Assembly (NCBI GenBank): GCA_023955225.1
Contig: JAGSGJ010000039.1
Span: forward strand, 1 to 16,714
Origin: Sulfurovum sp.
Lineage (GTDB): Bacteria > Campylobacterota > Campylobacteria > Campylobacterales > Sulfurovaceae
Direction of reading: 5' to 3'
DNA length: 16,714 bases
This document shows, in pieces, positions 1 to 6,436 of this stretch (its first letter is position 1; every line of letters begins with the position of its first letter). A model generated the notes under the pieces. That model did no database searches. It worked only from the letters and a program-made list of their open reading frames with translations, and was not told where the DNA came from. The position numbers and the translations under genes were made by a program.

Positions 1-96
1 TCCAAATTGGTGTCTGAATATCTTAAAAACCACCCTAAAATAGAAAAATTTTACAGGATGCCTGGTAACTTGGGGATAACAGTCGTGGAATTGTAA
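1..96 (+). CDS. mutS2: 3' end of probable endonuclease MutS2 (Smr domain)
   Basis: The window opens inside a reading frame that runs 31 codons to a TAA at 94-96. The visible tail contains SEYLKNHPKIEKF followed by GITVVEL. In the MutS2 family the C-terminal Smr nuclease domain ends with a helix of the form VxEYLKxHPxVxxF followed by a closing strand GxTxVxL, so the match is good in order and spacing. MutS2 binds branched DNA or stalled-ribosome structures, and its Smr domain is the nuclease. Only the last 31 residues are visible, so the name rests on this short tail. A stand-alone Smr protein is the main alternative. Confidence 0.55.
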   Translation, partial: SKLVSEYLKNHPKIEKFYRMPGNLGITVVEL

Positions 97-119
97 CCCC
101 TCTTTTAAACTCCAAAAGG

Positions 120-150
120 TATAATATAAACTATAAATATGTTGCAGGAG
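120..150 (+). promoter_or_regulatory. -10 box and ribosome site that decide the start of the next gene
   Basis: TATAAT lies at 120-125, which would start transcription near 132. AGGAG at 146-150 sits 6 nt before a GTG at 157. The ATG at 139 has no ribosome site and would lie only about 7 nt into the transcript. This favours GTG 157 as the start. No good -35 box is seen; the upstream stretch is T-rich, as is common in this phylum. Confidence 0.45.
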
Positions 151-156
151 AGCTAC

Positions 157-735
157 GTGAGCATTAAAGATGATGTGAATTATGTAAAAAAAGAGTTAAG
201 CGGTGATGAAAAGGTACTTGAGAGTGCTTTTAAACTAGAATCACTGTATAAAAAATACAAGTTTCAATTGTGGGGTATTGTTGCCGCACTTATTTTGTTT
301 TTTGGTGGTCAAGCTGTGATGACTTCGATGCATGAAGCAAAGCTTGTAAAAGCAAATGAAGCTTTCTTAACATTACAAAGCAACAGTGATGATGCAGATG
401 CTCTTAAAGTACTTAAAGAGAACAATCCAGGACTTTTAGAGCTTTATACCTATGCGCAGGCAGTGAAAAAAGAAGATATCAAAGCATTAGAGTCTTTGGC
501 TGCAAGTAACAATAATGTGATCGCAGATGCAAGTGCTTATACAGCAGGCGTACTCAATAAAAAACCTGTGGATTCAAAACTCTATAAAGAGATGGCATTG
601 TTCGAAGAAGCATACTTGGCTATCGTTGCGGGTGATATTAAGACAGCTCAGAATAAATTGGAACTTATAGATGAAGATTCACCTCTTTCAGTGATCAGAG
701 AATTCCTTAATCACTCAACAATAAAGGCAAATTAA
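157..735 (+). CDS. YfgM-like single-pass membrane protein with a periplasmic helical domain
   Basis: 192 aa from the GTG start at 157 (beginning MSIKDDVNYVKKEL); an in-frame ATG at 139 would add six residues but lacks a ribosome site. The layout is a charged cytoplasmic N-terminus of about 35 residues, one membrane segment at about 36-56 (FQLWGIVAALILFF), then a helical domain of about 135 residues rich in Ala, Leu, Lys and Glu, resembling degenerate tetratricopeptide repeats. This is the architecture of E. coli YfgM, a partner of periplasmic chaperones and the Sec translocon. Its stop overlaps the next start (TAATG), and the next gene encodes a beta-propeller lipoprotein. E. coli yfgM is likewise followed by bamB. 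The topology is clear; the YfgM link is inferred from layout and neighbour, not strong sequence identity. Confidence 0.6.
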   Translation: MSIKDDVNYVKKELSGDEKVLESAFKLESLYKKYKFQLWGIVAALILFFGGQAVMTSMHEAKLVKANEAFLTLQSNSDDADALKVLKENNPGLLELYTYAQAVKKEDIKALESLAASNNNVIADASAYTAGVLNKKPVDSKLYKEMALFEEAYLAIVAGDIKTAQNKLELIDEDSPLSVIREFLNHSTIKAN

Positions 736-1748
736 TGAAGGCTTTGTCACTACTTACATTTACCATAGTTGCATTACTTTTTTCAGGATGCAGCAGTAAA
801 AAATATTTTGAACCAGAACAGACATTTTCAGCATCAAATGCTTCATCTTCGTATGGTGGCAATATAAGTGATCTTAGCCGTGAGGGAGGAACACTCAAGA
901 GTGGTGTATATGTTGGAAAATCGGGTGTAAGCAGTATCAACCTTGGTGAAGGTTATAGATTTTTAAATGAAAGCGATACGTATGTCCTGGCTACAAACGC
1001 TAAAGGTATTTTAAAGATCATTGATAAAAAAACAAAAGAAGCAGTACGTGCTGTTTCCTTACATGTACCTGTGGTTGCTGCAACGATCAAAAATGGTGTG
1101 GTTGCATATATTCTTAACAACAATACATTTGGTATTTATCAAATGGCAGACAATAGAAAAGTGGTTGAAAGTCGTTCTGAGGCAACATTTGCCATCGATA
1201 CAAGAGCAGCAAGTCCGATCTTTATCGATAGTTTAGTTGTTATGCCTATGCTTGACGGGAAACTTATTATTGTCAATATAGAAGACAGTGAAAATGCAAA
1301 AGTAGTCTATCTTAGCACGGAAAAAGTATTTAATAACGTTATATACTTATCTCGTAAGGATAACACTATGATCGCTGCAACACCAAAAAGACTTCTTACC
1401 TTGGGTGACGGAGGGCAAAATGAGTATAGAGCAAATATTTCTGAAGTAGCCTTTGATAACGGTATCATTTATCTCTTTACAAAAGAAGGAGAGATCCTTG
1501 CTTTAGATAGCAATCTTGAAAAGGTAAGAGAAGCAAAGTATAAATTTGCACACTATTCTGTAGGTACAGCCTTTAACGGCAGGGTATATGGCTTGGACCA
1601 GGGAGGGTCACTGATCGTTATGGACAGTACTCTGACAAAACACAAGATCTATGATCTAGGAGAAGTGGGTGAACCAGCATTCATTACAGGAACCAAACTC
1701 TATAAAGATGGTGATATTATTGAATTATCTAAATTAGGTTATGAGTGA
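735..1748 (+). CDS. beta-propeller lipoprotein, BamB-like
   Basis: 337 aa. The N-terminus MKALSLLTFTIVALLFSGC is a lipoprotein signal with lipobox LFSGC, so the mature protein should start at Cys19 and be lipid-anchored in the periplasm. The rest is beta-rich, with recurring segments such as GVVAYILNNNTFGIYQ, GKLIIVNIE, GIIYLFTKEGEILALD and GRVYGLDQGGSLIVMD, typical blades of a PQQ-type eight-bladed propeller. BamB of the outer-membrane protein assembly complex has this fold and a similar length (about 390 aa). It is translationally coupled to the upstream membrane gene (TAATG) and overlaps the recombinase gene by 8 nt. Fold and export are well supported; the role in outer-membrane assembly is inference. 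Some related Campylobacterota proteins carry misleading selenium-transferase names. Confidence 0.65.
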   Translation: MKALSLLTFTIVALLFSGCSSKKYFEPEQTFSASNASSSYGGNISDLSREGGTLKSGVYVGKSGVSSINLGEGYRFLNESDTYVLATNAKGILKIIDKKTKEAVRAVSLHVPVVAATIKNGVVAYILNNNTFGIYQMADNRKVVESRSEATFAIDTRAASPIFIDSLVVMPMLDGKLIIVNIEDSENAKVVYLSTEKVFNNVIYLSRKDNTMIAATPKRLLTLGDGGQNEYRANISEVAFDNGIIYLFTKEGEILALDSNLEKVREAKYKFAHYSVGTAFNGRVYGLDQGGSLIVMDSTLTKHKIYDLGEVGEPAFITGTKLYKDGDIIELSKLGYE

Positions 1749-2565
1749 TTTACTGATAGCTTTTGAAGAGTATCTCAGTGTCACAAAGGCATTGGATACC
1801 CTTACCATTTCTTCTTATTTGGGTGACCTTACCCAATTGGAAGAGTTAAGTCAAAAAACACTGACCAAACTCGATACTACGGATATATTAAAATTTTTAT
1901 CTACTTTTGAAAACAAAAGAACGTTAAACAGAAAACTCTCTTCTATCAATACATTTTTTCACTTTTGTCACAAACAGGATTTCACACACGAAAAAATTAA
2001 GATCCCTATGGCAAAAGTGCCCAAGAATCTACCCAAATATATGAGTAGTAATGAGATACTGCAAGGTCTAAAAAATATTGACAGAAGCAAAGTAATGGGA
2101 TTACGTGATTATGCACTTATATTGTTTTTGTATGCGAGCGGATGTCGTATTTCTGAAGCATTGAATGTACAACGTAGTGATATCGTAGACGGATGGCTAA
2201 AAATACGTTTTGCCAAAGGGGAAAAAGAACGCATTGTTCCTCTTGCACCTATTGCCATACAGGCATTGGAGATGTATATGAAGGAACAGGACATGGCCAG
2301 TAGTTATATTTGGTTAAATTACAAAGGGGATGTACTCAGTCGTATCTCTGCGTATAAAATAGTGAAGAAGTATTTAGGCGTATCACCTCATGTATTGAGA
2401 CACTCTTTTGCTTCTTCACTTATCATTGGTGGAGCAGATCTACGTGTTGTACAAGAGTTATTGGGACACAGTTCTCTGGAGACCACACAGATCTATACGC
2501 ATATACAAAAGCATAACTTGGCAGAGACAATGAACAGTTATCATCCGTTAAAAGGAGCATCATGA
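1741..2565 (+). CDS. tyrosine recombinase of the XerC/XerD/XerH type
   Basis: 274 aa. An N-terminal SAM-like DNA-binding domain (about 1-95) is followed by the catalytic domain. The full active set is visible: Arg136 (ASGCRISEAL), Lys159 (FAKGEKERIVPL), His217 and Arg220 (SPHVLRHSFAS), His243 (LLGHSS) and nucleophile Tyr252 (TTQIYTH). The family cuts and rejoins DNA and resolves chromosome dimers at dif sites. Campylobacterota usually rely on a single recombinase, XerH, of about 350 aa; this protein is clearly shorter and close to XerC/XerD length. No integrase-type genes, attachment repeats or phage genes flank it. It lies in a chain of overlapping housekeeping genes (8 nt overlap before, 4 nt after), which points to a resident cell function. 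Whether it is the dif recombinase cannot be settled here. Confidence 0.85.
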   Translation: MSDLLIAFEEYLSVTKALDTLTISSYLGDLTQLEELSQKTLTKLDTTDILKFLSTFENKRTLNRKLSSINTFFHFCHKQDFTHEKIKIPMAKVPKNLPKYMSSNEILQGLKNIDRSKVMGLRDYALILFLYASGCRISEALNVQRSDIVDGWLKIRFAKGEKERIVPLAPIAIQALEMYMKEQDMASSYIWLNYKGDVLSRISAYKIVKKYLGVSPHVLRHSFASSLIIGGADLRVVQELLGHSSLETTQIYTHIQKHNLAETMNSYHPLKGAS

Positions 2566-2891
2566 AAGCATTGGTTGAATATTTAAACCATAAAAATATC
2601 ATTTGTAAATCCCTTCAAGAGATCATGCCAAAGGAACTAGGTTCCCGTAAAAAGGTTGCACTATATTTGGGTGTTGATCTAAAAGGCTATTATGCACTGG
2701 TCATGGAAGTTGAAAAGAAGAGTAGGGTACTTCGAAAAGAAGCAGCTGAATTGATGCTGTTACATGAAAAACTGGAAACGTATATTGGCAGTAAGGTCAC
2801 TAAAAAATACATGATTGTGAAAGCACCACTGTGTTCTCATGCTAAGGCAATGCTGGAAGAGAATGGCTGGAAGGTTTGGCATGAAGGATAG
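2562..2891 (+). CDS. small conserved-looking hypothetical protein
   Basis: 109 aa, starting in an ATGA overlap with the recombinase stop and overlapping coaX by 11 nt, so it is almost certainly a real, co-translated gene. I do not recognise the family. The sequence is mixed alpha/beta: an N-terminal helix, a strand-like stretch VALYLGVDLKGYYALVMEVE, a charged helix around 53-75 (KSRVLRKEAAELMLLHEKLE), then TKKYMIVKAP and a C-terminal helix ending in WKVWHEG. There is no signal peptide or membrane segment, and the two cysteines (15 and 91) form no metal motif. The position between a recombinase and pantothenate kinase gives no clear clue to function. Confidence 0.75.
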   Translation: MKALVEYLNHKNIICKSLQEIMPKELGSRKKVALYLGVDLKGYYALVMEVEKKSRVLRKEAAELMLLHEKLETYIGSKVTKKYMIVKAPLCSHAKAMLEENGWKVWHEG

Positions 2892-3513
2892 TGTATTACT
2901 CGCAGATATCGGCAATACGCATTTCCATATTTACAATGGGCGTGAGATTGAGCATTTGTCTTATGAAGAGGCTATCCGTAAATATAGCAAAAAAGCACTC
3001 TGTTATATTTCGGTGAAACAACAATTGGACAGCACTATCGAAAATATACACTTATGGAAAAATATCTCTCAGCAAATTACACTGCAAGGTGCATATGGAA
3101 CAATGGGTGTAGACAGAAGAGCATTGTGTTTGAGTCATGAAAATGGTATTTATGTGGATGCAGGTTCCGCTATTACGGTGGATATTATGCAAGATGCTAA
3201 GTATATGGGCGGATTTATAGTACCCGGGTTAAAAGCGATGTTACAAGCGTATGCCTCTATCTCTCCGGTCTTGGACACAGAGTTGAACGAAACGATATCT
3301 TTAGAGCAATTACCTACTACAACTAAAGATGGGATAAGCTATGGTATAATCGCGTCTATAAAAGCACTCATAGATAAGCATAGTGATGGTAAAAAACTCT
3401 ATTTTACAGGTGGAGACGGAAAATTTTTGTCAAGTTTTTTTGAAGAAGCCACTTACGATGAAATGTTGGTTTTTAATGGGATGCGAAAGGCACTGAAAGC
3501 GACTAGTCGCTGA
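2881..3513 (+). CDS. coaX: type III pantothenate kinase
   Basis: 210 aa from ATG 2881; a longer frame exists but the family begins exactly at the LLADIGNT strand, so upstream codons are excluded. CoaX phosphorylates pantothenate with ATP, the first committed step of coenzyme A synthesis, in the cytoplasm. Motifs of the acetate/sugar kinase fold are in order: ADIGNT (8-13, phosphate loop with Asp9), GVDR (76-79, pantothenate site), DAGSAITVD (93-101), GGFIVPG (110-116) and a late GGDG (187-190). The length is somewhat below the 240-260 aa common elsewhere but matches short Campylobacterota forms. It is translationally coupled to the upstream small gene by an 11-nt overlap. The stop codon lies inside a 14-bp palindrome. 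Confidence 0.92.
   Translation: MKDSVLLADIGNTHFHIYNGREIEHLSYEEAIRKYSKKALCYISVKQQLDSTIENIHLWKNISQQITLQGAYGTMGVDRRALCLSHENGIYVDAGSAITVDIMQDAKYMGGFIVPGLKAMLQAYASISPVLDTELNETISLEQLPTTTKDGISYGIIASIKALIDKHSDGKKLYFTGGDGKFLSSFFEEATYDEMLVFNGMRKALKATSR
3498..3511. repeat. 14-bp perfect palindrome across the coaX stop
   Basis: AGCGACTAGTCGCT reads the same on both strands and covers the last codons and first base of the stop of coaX. Two further short self-complementary stretches follow: CTAACGTTAG at 3539-3548, and a 9-bp stem (one G-T pair) between 3550-3558 and 3562-3570. None has a T-run, so they are not ordinary intrinsic terminators. Confidence 0.4.
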
Positions 3514-3551
3514 GCTTCCTGATGAAGGAAACTAAGTGCTAACGTTAGTCT

Positions 3552-3593
3552 TTGAAGCTTTGCTTTAAAGGCGTATATATAAAATGCTAAGGA
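3552..3593 (+). promoter_or_regulatory. candidate hisG promoter and ribosome site
   Basis: TTGAAG at 3552-3557 and TATATA at 3574-3579 are separated by 16 bp and could be the -35 and -10 boxes. A TAAGGA ribosome site at 3588-3593 lies 9 nt before the hisG ATG at 3603. The 89-nt gap after coaX is the only break in this part of the + strand chain, consistent with a new transcript starting here. Confidence 0.35.
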
Positions 3594-3602
3594 ATTAGAG
3601 AT

Positions 3603-4223
3603 ATGTTAACAGTAGCACTTCCAAAGGGAAGAATAGCAGAGCAAACACTTGAAATATTTGCTGAAATTTTCGGTGGAGAATTTAAGTTTGAAGGTAGAGA
3701 ACTCATTTTAGATATGGGTGAGTTTCGTTTTTTAAATGTACGTAATCAAGATGTTCCGACTTACGTAGAACACGGTGCAGCAGACATCGGTGTTGTCGGA
3801 CTTGATGTCATTACTGAAAAAGAGTTAGATATTATCCAGCTTCTTGACATGCAGTTAGGCAAGTGTAAAGTGGCTATCGGTATTAAGAATGAAGATGAAC
3901 TTGACTGGTCACGTCCTAATATCAAAGTTGCTACTAAGATGGTAAACATCACTAAAAACTACTTTGCCAAAAAAGCAGTAGGTGTAGAAGTGGTGAAGCT
4001 TTACGGTTCTATAGAACTGGCACCTCTTGTTGGTTTGGCAGATGCTATTGTTGACATTGTAGAAACAGGTTCAACAATGAGAGAAAACGGATTGAAAGTG
4101 GCTGAAGATATTATGGATTCTTCTGCGCATCTGATCTCAAATAAAAATAGTTTTTATGGAAAGAAAGAAGAGATTCTCTCTTTATATGAAAAGATCAAAA
4201 CTGTTGTAGAAAGCCGTGGCTAA
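3603..4223 (+). CDS. hisG: ATP phosphoribosyltransferase, short form
   Basis: 206 aa. Catalyses the first step of histidine synthesis, joining ATP and phosphoribosyl pyrophosphate. The N-terminus MLTVALPKGR is the family signature, GAADIGVVGLD (58-68) follows, and the PRPP-binding loop DIVETGSTMREN (about 151-162) is intact. The protein ends shortly after this, with no C-terminal regulatory (ACT-like) domain, so it is the short form. In studied bacteria the short form works only with HisZ, a histidyl-tRNA-synthetase paralogue; no hisZ is in this window. The gene has a good ribosome site (TAAGGA) and overlaps the downstream methyltransferase by 8 nt. Confidence 0.95.
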   Translation: MLTVALPKGRIAEQTLEIFAEIFGGEFKFEGRELILDMGEFRFLNVRNQDVPTYVEHGAADIGVVGLDVITEKELDIIQLLDMQLGKCKVAIGIKNEDELDWSRPNIKVATKMVNITKNYFAKKAVGVEVVKLYGSIELAPLVGLADAIVDIVETGSTMRENGLKVAEDIMDSSAHLISNKNSFYGKKEEILSLYEKIKTVVESRG

Positions 4224-4923
4224 TACTACTTCAGACTCACTTGACCTCTACGCTAAAGTAGAGGATCTTCTTGGTGTAAAAGAGGCTGCTCCAAGTCTTT
4301 ATGCACATTACCTTCTTTTTTTAAACTCTGTAGATTTTGACAGCCTTTTAGATGTGGGTTGTGGTTCTGGAGATTTCTTACGTCAAATGCAAGGTGCATT
4401 AGAGATACCTCAAGTTAAAGGGATAGACCTCAGTCCTCTTATGGTCTCCAAAACACTTGAACAAGGTTATGATGCAGAGTGTATAGACTTATGTGATTTA
4501 AAGGGTCATTACGATGTATTAACGGCTGTATTTGACATGTTGAACTATCTAAAGAAAGCACCATTAGCAGAATTCTTAGCATGTGTAAAAGAGCACTTAA
4601 AGGATGGGGGACACTTTCTTTGTGATATAAACACGCTGTATGGTTTTGAAAATGTAGCGGTCGGTTCTTACATTGTGGATGATGAAGAGAGATTTTTAAC
4701 TGTGGACAGTGACTTTGAGCAGGGTGAATACAGTGCTGAATTCACACTTTTTGAAAAAGAGGGAAGCAGTTTTAAAAAGTCTCAAGAGACCATTAAACAA
4801 TACCATCATACGATAGACGACATTGTAAGGTTAAGTGGTTTGGAACTGGTACAAAGCGATGATGTCAATCTGTATGATTTAGGTGAATCGGATAAAGTGT
4901 TTCTCGTATTGAGGAAAGTGTAA
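4216..4923 (+). CDS. class I SAM-dependent methyltransferase
   Basis: 235 aa from a GTG start inside the end of hisG (8-nt overlap), so probably translated by coupling. The SAM-binding motif I is LLDVGCGSGDF (44-54), followed by GIDLSPLMV (69-77) with the acidic residue that binds the ribose, and a post-motif segment YDVLTAVFDMLNYL. The C-terminal half is beta-rich (YIVDDEERFLTVDSDFEQGEYSAEFTLF is broken by charged turns), as in methyltransferases with a small substrate cap. The substrate cannot be told from the sequence. Coupling to hisG does not imply a histidine-related role. There is no signal peptide. Confidence 0.8.
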   Translation: MANTTSDSLDLYAKVEDLLGVKEAAPSLYAHYLLFLNSVDFDSLLDVGCGSGDFLRQMQGALEIPQVKGIDLSPLMVSKTLEQGYDAECIDLCDLKGHYDVLTAVFDMLNYLKKAPLAEFLACVKEHLKDGGHFLCDINTLYGFENVAVGSYIVDDEERFLTVDSDFEQGEYSAEFTLFEKEGSSFKKSQETIKQYHHTIDDIVRLSGLELVQSDDVNLYDLGESDKVFLVLRKV

Positions 4924-4945
4924 AGAGGGAATTTATTTTATAAGG

Positions 4946-4969
4946 AAGTCCATCAGTAAAGATGGACTT
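4946..4969 (+). terminator. hairpin after the methyltransferase gene
   Basis: AAGTCCATC (4946-4954) and GATGGACTT (4961-4969) form a perfect 9-bp stem with a 6-nt loop, 22 nt after the methyltransferase stop. Only a few T residues follow, so it is a weak intrinsic terminator or an RNA end-protecting hairpin. It lies between two convergent operons and could serve either strand. Confidence 0.5.
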
Positions 4970-4973
4970 TGTG

Positions 4974-4997
4974 TAAGATGGGTTAAAACCTATCTTA
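4974..4997 (-). terminator. hairpin overlapping the rpsR stop codon
   Basis: TAAGATGGGTT (4974-4984) pairs with AACCTATCTTA (4987-4997), an 11-bp stem with one G-T pair and a 2-nt loop. On the - strand the stem contains the rpsR stop codon. With the neighbouring hairpin at 4946-4969 it forms a tandem pair between convergent transcripts, a likely bidirectional end point. Confidence 0.45.
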
Positions 4998-5253
4998 CAT
5001 TTTCAAATGGATTTTCAACAACATTCTTTCTATCTACAATGTATGGTATCAAAGCTGTTTGTCTAGCTCTTTTAATTGCGCCTGTTACAAGCTCTTGGTG
5101 TTTTTTACAGTTACCAGTGAGTCTTCTTGGCATAATTTTAAATCTCTCACTTAGTGAGAATTTAAGTTGTCCCAAATCTTTGTAGTCTATAAACTCTACT
5201 TTTAATTCACAATATTTACAAAATCTTTTTTTAAATTTTCTTCTTTCTGCCAT
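4990..5253 (-). CDS. rpsR: 30S ribosomal protein S18
   Basis: 87 aa, normal for the family. S18 sits in the platform of the small subunit as a heterodimer with S6. The conserved core is visible: FIDYKDLGQLKFSLSERFKI and the arginine-rich PRRLTGNCKKHQ, then IKRARQTALIPY. It has a CxxC pair (Cys12, Cys15) and a later CxxH (Cys49, His52), the pattern of a zinc-ribbon (C+) S18. The ribosome site AGGAG lies upstream in the 9-nt gap after ssb. It is the last gene of rpsF-ssb-rpsR. Confidence 0.97.
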   Translation of the reverse strand: MAERRKFKKRFCKYCELKVEFIDYKDLGQLKFSLSERFKIMPRRLTGNCKKHQELVTGAIKRARQTALIPYIVDRKNVVENPFENVR

Positions 5254-5262
5254 GGTGTTCTC

Positions 5263-5760
5263 CTAAAACGGTATTTCATCTTCATTGATGTCAATTTCTG
5301 GGATGTTTGACGTAGGTTGTGGTGCAGCTTTCGGAGCAGACGGTGCAGGTTGATTATAGCTGTCGTTTGATGGAGCATTATAATCTGTTCCACCTTGTTG
5401 ACTATATGCGTTACCACCCATAGGTGCTGCTTCGTCTTTACTTCCTAGCATTTGAAGGTTTTCCACTGTTACAGAGTGTTTACTTCTTTTGCTTCCATCT
5501 TGTGCTGTCCACTGATCTAGCTTCAATCTTCCATCTACTAAAACTTTGCTACCTTTACGTAAGTACTGATTTGCAATTTCAGCAGTTCTACCAAAAAAAG
5601 TAAGGTCTACAAAGAGCACTTCTTCTTTTTGTTCACCAGTTGCAGATTTGAATTTACGTGAAGTTGCGATGGCAGTATTACCAATGGCAGATCCACTTTG
5701 TGTATATTTAATCTCAATATCTCTAGTAAGGTTTCCGGCTAAAATAATCTTGTTGTACAT
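5263..5760 (-). CDS. ssb: single-stranded DNA-binding protein
   Basis: 165 aa. Coats and protects single-stranded DNA in replication and repair and recruits partner proteins. The N-terminal OB fold spans about residues 1-108, beginning MYNKIILAGNLTRD and including VDLTFFGRTAEIANQYLRKGSKVLVDG (split by turns). A flexible Gly/Gln/Pro/Ala-rich linker covers about 110-155, and the acidic tip DINEDEIPF (157-165) is the conserved partner-binding tail ending in Phe. A strong AGGAG ribosome site lies in the 25-nt gap after rpsF. It is placed between rpsF and rpsR as in most bacteria. Confidence 0.97.
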   Translation of the reverse strand: MYNKIILAGNLTRDIEIKYTQSGSAIGNTAIATSRKFKSATGEQKEEVLFVDLTFFGRTAEIANQYLRKGSKVLVDGRLKLDQWTAQDGSKRSKHSVTVENLQMLGSKDEAAPMGGNAYSQQGGTDYNAPSNDSYNQPAPSAPKAAPQPTSNIPEIDINEDEIPF

Positions 5761-5785
5761 AAGGTTGCTCCTAATCTATGGTTGA

Positions 5786-6226
5786 TTATGCTTCTGTCGC
5801 GTCTGTTGCAGGTGCGTCTGCTGCAGGTGCTTTTGTTTCTGCTGCAGGTGTTTCTGTTGCAGGTGCTTTTGTTTCTGCTGCAAGTGTAGCTTTTTTGTTT
5901 GCTGCTGCAACAAGTTTATCAAAATGCGCTAGCTCTTTTTCTTTAGTATATTTCACAGATAAAAACTTGATGACATCTTCGCTAATTTTAAGATTTCTCT
6001 CAAGTTCTTCGATAATTGTACCTGCCGCTTTATAAAAAAGAACAGTGTAGTAACCTCTAGCATGTTTTTCTACTGGGTACGCAAGTTTTCTCATACCCAT
6101 ATCATTAGTACCAACAAGCTCGGCACCTTCTTTAGCAAGAACATCTTTTACTTTCGTAATTTGTGCTGCAATCTCTTCTTCTGTAAGTGTAGGTTTAACT
6201 ACAAACAGTGTTTCATAACAAGTCAT
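5786..6226 (-). CDS. rpsF: 30S ribosomal protein S6 with an Ala/Pro/Thr-rich tail
   Basis: 146 aa. The first roughly 110 residues are ordinary S6: MTCYETLFVVKPTLTEEEI at the start, MRKLAYPVEKHARGYYTVLFY in the middle, then ISEDVIKFLSVKYTKEKEL. S6 pairs with S18 in the 30S platform. Residues from about 113 form a low-complexity tail rich in Ala, Pro, Thr and Glu with repeated AETKAPA units. The DNA beneath contains a 30-nt unit repeated 36 nt apart (5821-5850 and 5857-5886, two differences), i.e. twelve codons, which suggests growth by slippage. The ribosome site AAAGGAAA is 5-6 nt before the ATG. It is first gene of the operon with its own promoter upstream. Confidence 0.96.
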   Translation of the reverse strand: MTCYETLFVVKPTLTEEEIAAQITKVKDVLAKEGAELVGTNDMGMRKLAYPVEKHARGYYTVLFYKAAGTIIEELERNLKISEDVIKFLSVKYTKEKELAHFDKLVAAANKKATLAAETKAPATETPAAETKAPAADAPATDATEA

Positions 6227-6253
6227 ATTGTTTCCTTTTGGTTTAATAGCCCA

Positions 6254-6282
6254 TATATACAGTTGTAGTTACAACTGTCCAA
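6254..6282 (-). promoter_or_regulatory. rpsF promoter with a palindromic spacer (candidate operator)
   Basis: On the - strand TTGGAC (6282-6277) and TATATA (6259-6254) are 17 bp apart, an ideal sigma-70 spacing, with the -10 about 28 nt upstream of the rpsF ATG. The spacer is almost wholly an inverted repeat: ACAGTTGTA (6259-6267) and TACAACTGT (6270-6278) are perfect 9-bp arms with a 2-bp centre. A protein bound there would sit between the two promoter boxes. The same arms could form an RNA hairpin if transcription came from further upstream. Confidence 0.6.
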
Positions 6283-6396
6283 AAATGAGCAAGAATTTTG
6301 GAAGCGATATAGTACAATAATATCCCTTAGGCAGACATTAGACAAATTTTACATACTTTTATTTATTAGAAGTCTTAATATTAATAAGTTTCCTTG

Positions 6397-6430
6397 TATG
6401 ATTTGATAAAGTTAATTTATACAAAAGGGT
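6397..6430 (+). promoter_or_regulatory. candidate promoter and ribosome site for the Rieske gene
   Basis: TATGAT at 6397-6402 is a plausible -10, with a T-rich, weak -35 (around 6374-6380) that overlaps the small palindrome TTAATATTAA (6375-6384). The purine-rich AAAAGGG at 6424-6429 is the ribosome site, 7 nt before the ATG at 6437. The rest of the 210-nt gap to rpsF holds no other gene. Confidence 0.35.
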
Positions 6431-6436
6431 TTCATT

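Noticed and set aside
139..156. ATG at 139 as the start of the YfgM-like gene
   Set aside because: It has no ribosome site and lies right after the -10; AGGAG at 146-150 is correctly placed for GTG 157.
1741..2565. Integrase of a mobile element
   Set aside because: It sits in a chain of overlapping housekeeping genes with no attachment repeats, tRNA or phage genes nearby.
2839..2880. Longer N-terminus for coaX
   Set aside because: The extra 14 residues come from the overlapping upstream gene; the family begins at the ADIGNT strand, reached from ATG 2881.
5778..6035. + strand Ala/Val-rich frame opposite rpsF
   Set aside because: Mirror of the repetitive S6 tail; no ribosome site.
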